Positions 45,230-56,593 of a stretch of DNA of 64,000 nt are shown piece by piece. Within the stretch, counting starts at the first letter, position 1, and each line of letters starts with the position of its first letter. Below the pieces are notes generated by a model that saw nothing but the letters and a program-made list of their open reading frames with translations, was not told where the DNA came from and did not search any database. The position numbers and the translations under genes were made by a program. The DNA comes from Ceratopteris richardii (lineage: Eukaryota > Streptophyta > Polypodiopsida > Polypodiales > Pteridaceae): assembly GCA_020310875.1 (NCBI GenBank), contig CM035412.1:135508868-135572867 (forward strand). Reading direction: 5' to 3'.

Positions 45230-48200
45230 ATGTCTGCAGTAGATTCAGATGTTTGGTATTTTGGCAGTGGGGCGACCAAACATATTACCTCGCAGCGCAG
45301 TTTCTTCTCTTCACTCGAGCCTGCCCCTACAGGGAGTACTGTTACATGTGCCAACAACTCCTCTTATCCTGTTATGGGAGTTGGTAAGATCATTTTGACT
45401 ATTGGTGATGGTAGTTCTTTCACTTTGTCAGATGATTTATTTGTGCCAGGGATCAAGAAGAACTTGTTATCAATTTTTGCATTAGCCAAGATTGGCTTGG
45501 TTGTGAAATTTATTGATGACAGGTGTACAGTTCATGATCTGTCAAATGGCGATGTGATTATTGCTTTTGGCATTTTATGTTGTGGGTTGTATAAGCTCAT
45601 ATACTATGAAAGATCTTTGAATGATTTGGCATGTGCAGTACATGATTCTCAGGCTATGTCAGATGCAAAGCTTTGGCATGCACGCTTTAGTCATCTGAAT
45701 TTTGCTAGTTTGCTACGCTTGCAGAAATCTGAAACGGTGTCCTCTTTGCCCAAACTTGAGGCACTTGGAAAACATGTTTGTGAAGGCTATATTTTGGGCA
45801 AAATGCAGCATTCCTCATTTCCAAAAGATGGTTCAGTTCGGGCTACTCAGAAATTGCAACTTGTACATAGTGATGTTTGTGGTCCTATGCAGACACACTC
45901 TTTTGGAAATAATCTTTACTTCGTGACTTTCATTGATGATTATTCTAGGCATGTATGGGTATATCCATTGAAGGCAAAGTCCGAAGTGTTCATGTGCTTC
46001 AAATAGTTTTTGGTTTTGGCTGAAAATCTGTCAGCATGTAAAATGGGCACCCTCCATTCAGATCGAGGGGGGGAATATATGTCTTCTGATTTTAATGCAT
46101 TTTTGGTTGAACATGGGATAAAACACCAATGTACAGTGTCGTATACACCTCAATAGAATGGTGTTGCTGAACGAAAGAACAGGTCACTCATGGAGATGGT
46201 GAAATGTATGGTCAAGAGTCAAGCTTTACTACATACTTTCTCGCTTGAGGTTGTCATGTGTGTAGCATATGTTCTTAATAGGTGTCCCACTAAAGCGCTG
46301 CAATCTACCACTCCATATGAGGCTTGGCATGATTGCAAGCCATCTGTTGCTCATCTGCGTGTTTTTGGTTGTTTGGCATATGCATTAGTGCCTAAACAAC
46401 ATCGCAAAAAATTGGATGATAAAGCAGTAAAATGTATTTTTGTTGGGTACAGTTCTGAAAGTAAAGGCTATCATTTGTATCATCCACAGACTAAACGCAT
46501 TCTGGTTAGCCATGTTGTTGTTTTTGTGGAAGATGTTATTCACTCATTGCTTTCATGTACTAAGGAGACATCTGTTAGCTCCAAAGACATGTATGATACT
46601 TTGTTGCCTCTTTTTATAGGTGGACAGTCTAGTGTTTGTCCCAATGAGGCAACTTCTCAGCCTTTGCACGTTTCATGTGATGATGTAGATCATTCGATTT
46701 CTAATGCAGATTTATATGATGCACTAGTTGATGAGAGAGAGTTGATATTGAGCATGCAAAAACTATGCCAAAATGGTTGGTGCAGACTTTGCGTGACAGC
46801 AAATTAGATGCACCTCTATCATATCGTACTCATTCAAGCTCTCATAGTCCCTCTTTTGCTTTAGATTGCTATGCTATGGCTACATTTAGTCTCTGTGATG
46901 AGAATAAGCATGTTTCGTTTAATGAAGCACAAAATTCAAAAAATTGGATGGCTATTGTGCCGAATGACTACAGTTCGTAGCATCTGTGCACTTGTAGCTC
47001 ACCATGGTTGGAATGTACATCAGTTGGATATTAGAACAGCATTTCTGAAAAGGTGACTTGCATGAAGAAGTGTATGTTTTTCAACCCCATGGCTTTGTGC
47101 AAAAAGGGCATGAAAACCAGGTGTGCAGGTTAAAGAAGGCATTATATGGTTTAAAGCAAGCACCACGTGCTTGGTATGAGAAGATACATGCCTATCTATT
47201 TGCACATGGTTTTGAGAAAAGTCCAACTGAAAGCACCTTATATGTTAAGCGTGCTAATGATGTGCTTCTGATCATTGTTGTCTATGTTGACGACATGTTG
47301 CTCACTGGTACTATTGAGAAACATATTGCTGATTTTAAGGCTTATTTGCATGCCTCATTTGAGATGTCTGATTTGGGGCATTTGCATCACTATTTGGGCA
47401 TTCAATTTGTGCAAGTTGATGGTGGAATGGATTTATGTAAAATGAAATATATTGACACATTATTGTAGCATTTTGGCCTTGAAGATTGTAAGTCTATTGC
47501 CACTCCTATGGAGACAGGTTTACGATTGAGTCTTCATGATGTTGGAGATGCATTTGATGTTTTTCTCTATCAGGAAGCTGTTGGATGCTTGATTTACTTA
47601 TCCATTACTCGGCCAGATATTCAATTTGTTGTCTCACATATGAGCAGATTAATGCATTGCCTAGGAGTCAAGCATTGGTAGGCGGTTAAGTGCATCTTTT
47701 GCTACTTGAGTGGTACTTGGCTGCTTGGGTTGTTTTATCCCAAGGGGAGATCACTACCGCCAGATTTTCATGCTTTTTTTGACTCTGATTGGGCTGGTTG
47801 CTATGACACTCGTGTGTCCACTAGTGGCTTTTGCTTCATGCTTGGTAGCTCCTATATATCTTGGTTGAGCAAGAAGTAGCCTACTATGGCCACTTCCAGT
47901 TGTGAGGTTGAGTATAGGGCAGCTTTCACAGTGACTATTGAGTGTGTGTGGCTTAGATGCCTTATGGTTGATTTGGGTGTTGGTTAGTCTTCTACCACCA
48001 CCATCTTCACTGACAGTCAAAGTGCATTGACAGTTGCGAGGCACCCTATGTTCCATGCTCGCACTAAGCACATTGAGGTGCATTATCACTATGTCAGGGA
48101 GAGGTTCTCTGCTGGGGAGATCAGCTTGGCATATGTGCCCACGCAGGAGAAAATTGCAGACCTTTTCACGAAGGCTCTACCTAGGGAGAAGTTTGAAGCT

Positions 48201-48239
48201 TTTCCCAAAGCTTTGGGCTTAGTTCCTTTTGTGGAGTGA
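45230..48239 (+). pseudogene. pol: Element J pol: protease, integrase, RT (deleted part), RNase H
   Basis: Protease with VWYFGSGATKHIT (Gly where the catalytic Asp of DSGA should be, near 45262); LWHARFSHLNF; HSDVCGPMQTHSFGNNLYFVTFIDDYSRHVW; TAG near 46004; SDRGGEYMSS; TAG near 46154 before NGVAERKNR; LNRCPTKALQS; VFGCLAYALVP; IFVGYSSESKGYHLYHP. Near 46945-46975 NWMAIV is joined to the MTTVRSICALVAHHGWNVHQLDI part of RT, deleting the N-terminal RT segment that I and M keep. RT then [28 protein letters not shown] near 47285. RNase H with DSDWAGCYDT, TDSQSALTVARHP, and a TAG in the KKQP motif. Confidence 0.92.
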
Positions 48240-48301
48240 TTTCCACATAGCTTGGCACTTCCTTATACATGAGTGTCAGCTCTTTGTTCACCACATCACT
48301 C

Positions 48302-48313
48302 CCAGGGGGGATT
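48302..48313 (+). other. Polypurine tract of element J
   Basis: ccaggggggatt before the 3' LTR. Confidence 0.8.
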
Positions 48314-48543
48314 TGTTGATATATTTAGGTAGTGATGTGTTTGAACACACTAGGACCATCGGGGCACTTTTTTCCCTCTTTAGGAGGTTTTTTTCCCCAA
48401 ACTTGTATATATGCCTATTGCCCTAATGGGCTACTTATCTTTGTACATTCTCTAGTAATATATTCAGTATTGTGTGTTGTGCTCCAAGCTTCTTCTCCTT
48501 CCTTGTGTTGTTCGCGTGCTTCCGTAGACGTATATCTCCAACA
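48314..48543 (+). repeat. 3' LTR of element J
   Basis: 230 bp, TGTTGATAT...CTCCAACA, followed by target duplication aatct. Confidence 0.95.
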
Positions 48544-48548
48544 AATCT

Positions 48549-49168
48549 TGTCTAATCAACTTCTTTCCATTATAAACATGATTTGATGCCTCCAACACAT
48601 GGAATCATCCTCCTTTGATTGTGGATGATGTGGAAGGTTCAATTTGGGGCATGTTCCCACACTCTCGAGCTTGAAATACAAAACTTGCAACAAACTCAAT
48701 TCAAGATAATAGATACTTTGGAACTTTCATTGATGATTGTACAAGGATGACTTGACATTAGCACATGAACCAAAAGTTTCTTTTATTATTTCAGTAAGTT
48801 CAAAGCTATTGTAGAAAAAGAATGGGATAGGTAAATCAAATGTCTAAGTTTAGATGGAGGGGGAGAATATGTCTCTCATGAGTTCTCTGATTTCTTGGAG
48901 TCAAATGACATCAAGAGATAGATCACATGTAGGTACACACCACAAAAAATGGTGTATCAAAAAGGAAGAATAGGTAAATTCCAGAATGTGCAAGGGCTAT
49001 GATGTAGGAGACGGGAATGCCTAATTGCTATTGAGCTCATGTAGCAACCAATACAATATACATCATGAACACAGCACGCATATCACGTATACATCCTAAA
49101 ACACACTATGAAGCTTCGTACAAATAAAACTAGATGTATCACACTTAAGAGTGTTTGGATGTACTTGT
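48549..49168 (+). pseudogene. G-family integrase fragment, target of L
   Basis: Contains FIDDCTRM near 48735, then SLDGGGEYVSHEFSDFLESNDIK near 48843, RYTP and NGVSK, and the segment ending VFGCT at 49150, in several frames with stops. The nucleotide match to G (25130-25460) is close. It ends at gtacttgt, where the LTR of L begins; the preceding cttgt (49164-49168) is the candidate L target duplication. Confidence 0.83.
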
Positions 49169-49895
49169 TGTAAGAAAATAGCAACACAATAGAATAGACA
49201 AGTAGACAAACTTGAGAGAACATGGATAAAGATAGGCATAAACTAAGAGATAGAGAACTCAAATTCTCAAATTGCCAAGAGTATTGAGCTACAAGAATGG
49301 TGCTTTCCACCCATTCACTCCCAACGTGGAGCTTGGATGGTGATCTAGACAAGCTCTAGATGAAGGGCTTACTATTGTGCAATGCTCTGTAAAGTTCAAC
49401 ATGGGACATGCTTAATAGCTTTCACAAGGGGAGTCAGTATAGACAAACATAGTTGGGAGATACAAAATAGTATACGAAATAGTCAACAAAATATATAATC
49501 TGACAATACCTTCACGACCAAAAGTCCTACCATCTCAGCTCTACAAGAAAAAGGGATAGGCCCCCTAGACCCCAGAGAAGGGGGCAAGCCTCCTCTGCAC
49601 TCCTTCCATCAAGCTCCTATGGGGAAACCATGTGGCACCACAAAGCCTCTATTTTCACCTTGAATGGCAACTCAATGGCCCGGAGGTTTATGCCCTAACT
49701 AAGCTAATGGCTAGGCTCACAAAGATCATCTATTACCATCAATGATCACACATAGATCTTATCTAACTTGGAATTTAGGGCTCCAAAAATGTCTGGCTCT
49801 CACAATGGCTTCTCCTCATAATGGGGGCCTCATAATGTAGAGCACAATAGATCATTTTTTGTCACTCGAGGGTGGCGTATTGAGTATATCTAACA
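49169..49895 (-). repeat. 3' LTR of element L
   Basis: About 727 bp on the minus strand, starting TGTTAGATATACTC after the PPT attgaggggg (49896-49910) and ending TTTTCTTACA at the G-family junction. Confidence 0.78.
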
Positions 49896-49910
49896 CCCCC
49901 CTCAATGTCC

Positions 49911-50920
49911 ACCTTGCGGTGAACTATCTCCTTGATCCAATGCCAAGCTTTGGAATGCCTATCCTTATATTCCTATATGCCATAGGATCCTCCTCAACCA
50001 TATTGCTTCACATGCTACAACACATGATGCTTTGTACTCAACTTCAGTAGAAGATAATGCTACAGTAGGTTGCTTCTTACTGATCCAAGAGAAAATCCTT
50101 GATCCCAAAGAAAGGCAATATCCAGAAATTGATTTTTGGTATCAATATCTCCTTCCCAATCTGAGTCATGGTATCCAACTAGAGATGATCCTTCTTCATA
50201 AAGAGTACCATAATTAGAGGTTCCTTTCACATACTTGAGTATCTGCATGCATGCCTTCCAATGAGTTTGGAAAGGCTTATTAGAGAACCTTCTTACTACT
50301 CTAACAACATAAGAGATATCTAGTCTACTATTGCATAAGTAGATGAGACTTCCAACTAAATCCATGTATCTTGCAATATCCACTGGAGGTGTGTACCTTC
50401 AATAGATAATTTTGTGTTGACCTCTGTAGGTGTAGAAATTTCCTTGCAATCCTCCATGTTGAATGCCTTCAATATCTATCTTGCATACTTTTGTTGAGAG
50501 ATGAAAATCTTCCCTAGATCTTGCCAAACTTCAAGGCCTAAGCAATAATGCATTAAGCCCAAGTCTCTCATTTGAAATTCTAAACTCAAGGCATCTTTCA
50601 CTTGTTGAAGAAGAGAATCATCATTTCCTATAGTCACAAGGTCATCTACATAGAGTACAAGCACACTTGTCTTCCCTCCTCTCTTTAGAATATACAAGTT
50701 AGCATCAAAAGCACATCTTTTTAAACCTAGGTCAAAGAGATACTTATTTATCCACTTGTATCATGCTCTAGGGGCTTGTTTCAGTCCATATAATGCCTTC
50801 TTCAGCTTACATACCTTGTTCTTTGAATAGGAACCTCAAACCCAGACAAATATACCTCACCCTTGAGGTCTCCATTCACGAACGCTGATTTGGCATCCAT
50901 GTGATAGACTAGCCATTGCT
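49911..50920 (-). pseudogene. Element L RT and RNase H (partial)
   Basis: Read leftwards from the M junction: WLVYHMDAKSAFVNGDLKGEVYL (50840-50915; usual form QLDVKxAFLNGxLxExVY), [10 protein letters not shown](W) remnants near 50780, LVLYVDDLVTIG near 50640-50670 (YVDD intact), MRDLGLMHYCLGLEV, then YMDLVGSLIYLCNSRLDISYVVRVVRRF (50250-50370), LKYVKGTSNYGTLY, HDSDWEGDIDTK, and RNase H C-terminal fragments. Frameshifts near 50450 and 50160. Confidence 0.85.
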
Positions 50921-51150
50921 TGTTGGAGTTTGAGGTCTGTGGAAGCACGCGAACAGCACGAGGAAGGAGAAGAAGCTTGGAGCACAACACACAATACTAA
51001 ATGTATTGCCAATAGAATGTACAAAGATAAATAACCCGTTAGGGAAATAGGCATATATACAAGCCGTGGAAAAAAACCTCCTAAAGAGGGAAAAAAGTGC
51101 CACGGTGGCCCTGATGTGTTCATACACATCACTACCTAAATATATCAACA
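50921..51150 (-). repeat. 3' LTR of element M
   Basis: 230 bp on the minus strand, TGTTGATATATTTAGG...CTCCAACA. The purine tract ccta-ggggcaatt (51151-51164) is interrupted by a C. Confidence 0.92.
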
Positions 51151-51199
51151 AATTGCCCCTAGGAATGATGTTGTGAACAAGGAGCTGGCACTCATGTAT

Positions 51200-54100
51200 A
51201 AGGAAGTTCCAAGCTATGTGGAATCAATCCACAAAAGGAAGTAAGCCCAAATCTTTCCCGAAAGCTTCAAACTTCTCCCTAGGCAGAGCCTATGTGAAGA
51301 GGTATGCAATATTCTCCTGTGTGGGCACATATGCCAAGCTAATCTCTCCAGCAAAGAACCTCTCCCTGACATAATGATAATGCACCTCAATGTGCTTAGT
51401 GCAAGCATGGAACACAGGGTTCCTCGCAACTACCAATGCACTCTAACTATTAGTGAAGATGGTGGTGGTAAAAGACTGACCAACACCCAAATCAACCATA
51501 AGGCATCTAAGCCACACACACTCAACAGTCGCTATGAAAGTTGCCCTATACTCAACCTCACAGTTGGAAGTGGCCAAAGTAGGTTGCTTCTTGCTCACCC
51601 AAGATATATATGAGCTACCAAGCATGAAGCAAAAGCCACTAGTGGATAGAGGAGTGTCATAGCAACCAGCCCAATCAGAGTCAAAAAAAGCATGTAAATT
51701 TGGCGGTAGTGATCCCCTTGGGATAAAACAATCCAAGTAGCCGAGTACAACTCAAGTAGCGAAAGATGCGCTTAACCGCCTGTCAATGCTTGACTCCTGG
51801 GCAATGCATAAACGTGCTCATCTGTGAGATAGCAAACTGAATATCCGGTCAAGTAATGCATAAGTAAATCAAGCATCCAACAGCCTACTGATAGAGAATA
51901 GCATCAAATGCATCTCCAGCATCATGAAGACTCAATCATAGACATGTCTCCATAGGAGTGGCAATAGGTTTGCAATCTTCAAGGCCAAAATGGTGCAATA
52001 ATGTGTCAATATATTTTGTTGAAACAAAGCTATTCCGCCATCAACTTGCATAAGTTGAATGCCCAAATAATGATGCAAATGTGCCAAATCAGACATTTCA
52101 AATGAGGCATGAAAATCGGCCTTGAAATCAGAAATATGCTTCTCATGAGGTCCAGTGAGCAACATGTCATCAACATACACAACAATGATCAGAAGCACAT
52201 CATTTGCACGCTTAACATATAAGGTGCTCTCAGCTGGACTATTCTCAAAACCATGTGCAATCAAATAGGCATGTATCTTTTCATGCCAAGCACATGGTGC
52301 TTGCTTTAAACCATATAAAGCCTTCTTTAACTTGCACACCTGGTTTTCATGCCCTTTCTACACAAAGCCACGGGGCTAAAAAACATACACTTCTTCATGC
52401 AAGTCACCATTTAGAAATGAAGTTTTAATGTCCAACTGATGTACATTCCAACCATGATGAGCTGCAAGTGCACATATGCTACAAATAGTAGTCATTTGGC
52501 ATGTAGGTACAAAGGTCTCATCAAAACCAATGCCTCTTTCCTACGCATAACTGTTTGTGACAAGCTTAGCCTTATACCTGTCAACTATTCCATCACTCTT
52601 ACACTTCAGCTTGTATACCCACTCAGTGCCAATGGCCTTCTTGCCAAGAGGCAAGTCGCATAAAGACCAGGTACCATTTTTCATGATAGCATCATATTCT
52701 AATTGCATAGCAGCCATCCAATTTTCTGAATTTTGTGCTTCATCAAAAAAATAGGCTCATTCTCATCACAGAGACTATACATAGCCATAGCATAGCAATC
52801 TAATGCAAAAGAGGCACTATGAGAGCCTGAACGAGTATGCTATGATAGAGGTGCATCTAATTTGCTATCACGCAAAGTCTACACCAGCCCTTTTGGCATA
52901 GTTTTTGCCTCCTCAATATTACTTCTCTCATCAATAAGTGCATCAAAAATGGAATGATCTGCATTATCACATGAAACCTGTAAAGGCTGAGACGTTGCCT
53001 CATTAGGACCAACATTAGACTGTCCACTTGTAAAAAGAGGTAACAAAGTGACATACATGACTTTGGAGCTAACAGATGTCTCCTTAGTACATGAAAGTAA
53101 TGATTGAATAGCATCTTTCGCAAAAACAACATCATGGCTAACCAAAATGCATTTATTCTATGAATGATACAGATGATAGCCTTTGCTTTTAGAAATGTAC
53201 CCAAAAAAAATACATTTCACTACTTTATCATCTAATTTCCTACATTGTTGTTCAAGCACTAATGCATATGCCAGACAACGAAAAACACGCAAGTGAGAAA
53301 TATATGGCTTGCGGCCATGGAAAGCATCATATGGAGTGATAGATTGCAATGCTTTAGTGGGACACTTGTTAAGTACATATGTTGCACACATGACAGCCTC
53401 AAGCCAGAAACTATGTGGTAAAGACTGACTCTTGACCATACACCTCACCATCTCCATGAGTGACCTCCTTCTATTCAGCAACTCCATTCTGTTGAGGTTT
53501 ATATTGCATTGTACATTGACATTTTATCCCACATTCAGCCAAAAATGTATTAACGTTAGAAGACATATATTCCCCCCCTTGATCAGAATGGAGGATGCCC
53601 ATTTTACATGCTGACAGATTTTCAGTCAAAACCAAAAACTGTTTGAAGCACATAAACACTTTGGACTTTGCTTTCAATGGATATACCCATGTATGCATGG
53701 AAAAATCATCCATGAAAGTCACAAACTAAAGATAGTTCCCAAAAGAAGGTGTCTGTGTAGGACCACAGACATCAATATGAACAAGCTACAATTTCTGAGT
53801 AGCTCGAATTGACCCATCTTTTGGGAATGATGAATGCTGCATTTTTCCCAAAATATAGCCTTCATAAACATGTTTACCAGGTGCCTCGAGTTTGGGTAGA
53901 CAGGACACCATTTCATATTTTTGCAGATATAGCAAACTAGCAAATTCAGATGACCAAAGTGTACATGGTGAAGTTTTGCATCTAACATAGCCTGAGAATC
54001 ATGTACTGCACATGTTGAATCATTCATAGATCTTTCATAGTCTATGAGCTTATACAACCCATGACATAAAATGCCAGAAGCAATAATGACATTACCATTT

Positions 54101-54462
54101 GACAGATCATGAATTGTACATCTATCATCAACAAATTTTACAACCAAGACAATCTTGGCTAAAGCTGAAACTCATAATAGATTCTTCTTGATCCTTGGTA
54201 CAAATAAAGCATATAGCAATCTAAAAGAACTACCATCGGCAGTAGTCAAAATGATCTTACCAACTCCCACGATAGGATAAGAGGATTTGTTGGCACATGT
54301 GATTGTATTCCCTATAGGGGAAGGCTCAAGTGAAGTGAAGAAACTATGTTGCTAGGTAATATGTTTGGTTGCCCCACTATCAAAGTACCAAACATCTGAG
54401 TCTACCCCATTATGTGCCACCACAGATGCGAAACAATCAGTCGTAAGGATACAAAAATTACT
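51200..54462 (-). pseudogene. pol: Element M pol: protease, integrase, RT, RNase H
   Basis: Read leftwards: VDSDVWYFDSGATKHIT near 54380-54410 with intact DSGA; CAVHDSQAMLDAKLHH and the damaged WHxxFGHLN; FVTFMDDFSMHTWVYPLKAKSKVFMCFKQFLV (53600-53720); HSDQGGEYMSSNVNTFLAECGIK; NGVAE near 53475 then a frame change; SFWLEAVMCATYVLNKCPTKALQSITPYDAFHGRKPYISHLRVF; integrase tail near 52900-53150; RT N-terminal part (52480-52750, in pieces); [36 protein letters not shown] near 52150-52185; RNase H DSDWAGCYDTPLSTSGFCFML and SNCEVEYRATF (51530-51700). Unlike J, it keeps the RT N-terminal region. Confidence 0.9.
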
Positions 54463-54470
54463 GAGGATAG

Positions 54471-54800
54471 CGGAATACCAATTTTAATGTAAATCGATGG
54501 CAGGCGAGTACATCAGCGGAAGGTACTTCTCTGCCACCACCTCGATGTCATTTTTGCAGTGAGATTGGCCACATCCGGAGATTTTGCAAGGATGCCACCG
54601 AATACGACAAAAGGAAGAAGGAACGTCAAAATCCGATGACCAACATGGTCTATATCTCACCAGTGGAATCACAAGCTGCAGTGGTCCGGACACGATCGGG
54701 TAAGCAGTTGCAACCAGCAGTTGAGGTGTTCGAACCTGCTCAGGGTCATAAAGCCTATAAGCCGTCATATCTTCATTGTACACTAAGAAGATACATTTGA
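54471..54800 (+). pseudogene. Zinc-knuckle gag-like island, probably Ty3-gypsy
   Basis: A plus-strand reading frame without a natural ATG start (opens after a TAG at 54468-54470 and ends at 54798-54800). It holds a textbook CCHC knuckle CHFCSEIGHIRRFC (54546-54587), then a charged stretch KDATEYDKRKKERQ and VVRTRSGKQLQP. Sequence and base composition (near half GC) differ from the copia gags around it. The knuckle plus RTRSG before a protease region is common in Ty3-gypsy gag-pol; that assignment is an inference. The last few codons run into fragment N (from 54782). Confidence 0.6.
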
Positions 54801-55080
54801 TGCTTTTTGGTTGAATCTTTTTTCTCTCCCTATCTGGAACATGTACATAACATTCACTTCCAAATACTATGAAATGGGAAACATATGGCTTTTTACCAAT
54901 GTAGGCCTCTTGTGGACTCTTTCCATCAAGTGCCTTGGTGTAGCTTCAATTCACGATGTAGATAGCAATGTTGAAAGTCTCTGCCCAAAATTGATTAGCC
55001 AAACCCTTTCCCTATGGTACACTTTCCTTCATGAACTCTAATGTGGATGTCAGAAACCTTTCAAATGTGTTGTATGTTCC
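54782..55080 (-). pseudogene. Copia integrase fragment N
   Basis: Minus strand, leftwards: EFMKESVP, LANQFWAETFNIAIYIVN, TKALDGKSPQEAYIGKKPYVSHFIVFGSECYVHVPDRERKKIQPKSIKCIFL. This is the C-terminal third of a copia integrase core and the segment up to the FIGY motif, with two stops. It matches none of the elements here closely. Confidence 0.8.
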
Positions 55081-56535
55081 ACAAATAAAAAGAAAATCTA
55101 CTTTCAGTAGCTTCTATAAGTGATCAAGATCATCAAGTATCTTTGAGTAAGACAAGGGTTAAGATTATCGATAGTAATAACAACGTTGTTGGGAGTGGCA
55201 GAAGGAGTAACAACATGTATGAGTTGTCTTTTCTTACAACCACTACAAGTGTGGGCACAAGTAAGCTATGGAATGAGTGATTAGGGCCACAAGCAGATGT
55301 TAGCTTCATCCTATGGCATGACCTACATGTTTTCATGTGCCTATGTGGATCAATAGGCTGGTGGAGTCACTCTAGTGAGGTGGTCAAATCCATCAACTGA
55401 TGTCGATTTTACATGGGGTTGGGGTTGTGCGTCATGTGCTACATAGAGTCAAAAAACACATGGAGTAAACTTGGGTAGGTGGACAAATCCATGAGTCGCA
55501 CCCGATTTCGGCATATGCCAACTTGTACAAACAAAAAGAATGAGTGAATAAATAAATAGGTTGAGCTAGAATAAAGTTAAAAAAGCAAGATAAATTAAAA
55601 TACACAAGTAAAAATAAAATAAAAAGAACTGATGAGATTATTGGGTGGTGAGAGATCTACAGAGAAAAGAATTGCAGTTCAAAAATTTGGGTTAGTAGTG
55701 ATTAGTACATATACGAGTGTTTAGAATAGGTTGATAGATCTAAATGAGTTGAACAAAAAAAAGGGATCTATGAAGCTTGCAAAACTTTTATATAATTTCT
55801 TGTTCAGTTCGTGTGGATTGTGGCATGGTAGGCAAGATATGATTCTTGAATCTTTCTATTCTCTAGATTGATACAAAATTCAATATGTCTGTATGGAATG
55901 AGTATGTTCTTATTTTTTCTTTTAATGCTATTTGCATCCATCTATGACTATGTGATACTTATTTATGGTTTTTATGTATGTACGTTGGTGCATCCAAAGG
56001 ATGCACATGTTCTTAAGGGGTGGATGTCCTTGTGATTCAAAGTCAAAACATGGAAGTCAAATTAGAAGCATCAACTCAAGATTATGTAGGTGGTCTGTGC
56101 CAGATAAAGAGAAATCATTGAAAGAAAATTGATCCTCATCGAGCGGCATTAGATGAAAGAAATAATTTCAATATTACACTATCGAGTGAACTCTATCCTT
56201 AACTCTGAATTTCTATTGCATACTAATGACTAGATATGGTTCACTTGTATGTTTTCATGACATATCATAAGGATCATTGGTTGTCGTCTACACTCTTCAT
56301 TTGTACTTGCATGAAAAGGTAGTACATGAATGTGCATGAATTCATTTCTCTGCGTGACCATGTGAAAATGTGTATAAATGTGTGATATGTGTGCATATGT
56401 ATGTTCGTGTTTGAATGTGGATAAGAGCATGTGTGGAGATGTGTGTAATGCTAAATAGATACGAATGCATGTGCATATGCATGGAAACATCTATGTACAT
56501 GTGTTAGCATTTATGTGAATATGCTACATCGACTA
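55081..56535. other. Unclassified DNA with a spaced repeat
   Basis: About 1.45 kb without recognisable coding sequence. A 57-bp block (actctagtgaggtggtcaaa...acatggggttgg) at 55369-55425 recurs at 56536-56592, and a weaker third copy is at about 55474-55508 (taggtggacaaatccatgagtcg). 56340-56500 is rich in tgtg/atgtg runs (degenerate TG repeat). Confidence 0.5.
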
Positions 56536-56592
56536 ACTCTAGTGAGGTGGTCAAAGCCATGAACTGATGTCGACTTTACATGGGGTTGGTGT
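56536..56592 (+). repeat. Second copy of the 57-bp block, at the edge of C/O
   Basis: Differs from 55369-55425 at only a few bases. It ends exactly where the target duplication of C begins, so it also borders the LTR of O. Confidence 0.75.
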
Positions 56593-56593
56593 C

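Larger units (their letters stand above)
43599..48543 (+). mobile_element. Complete Ty1-copia element J
   Basis: 4945 bp with 230-bp LTRs (43599-43828, 48314-48543), PBS, gag, pol and PPT, and a perfect 5-bp target duplication aatct (43594-43598, 48544-48548). The LTRs differ at about 14 of 230 positions by eye, so it is an old insertion. Its pol has a deletion in RT. It is the only full member here of the family that also includes I, M and O. Confidence 0.96.
49169..50920 (-). mobile_element. Ty1-copia element L, minus strand, 3' half
   Basis: 3' LTR (49169-49895), PPT, RNase H and RT on the minus strand. Element M interrupts it in RT at 50920/50921. The rest of L is not found to the right of M, so M's far side has been lost or rearranged. 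Confidence 0.82.
50921..54465 (-). mobile_element. Ty1-copia element M, minus strand, 5'-truncated
   Basis: I/J-family element with 3' LTR (50921-51150), PPT, RNase H, RT, integrase and protease. Gag and 5' LTR are missing: near 54465 it gives way to an unrelated island. It is inserted in L; the candidate target duplication is ttgct (50916-50920). Confidence 0.88.

Noticed and set aside
56230..56490. 86-codon minus-strand ORF
   Set aside because: Product of a degenerate TG/ATG-rich repeat, no domain.
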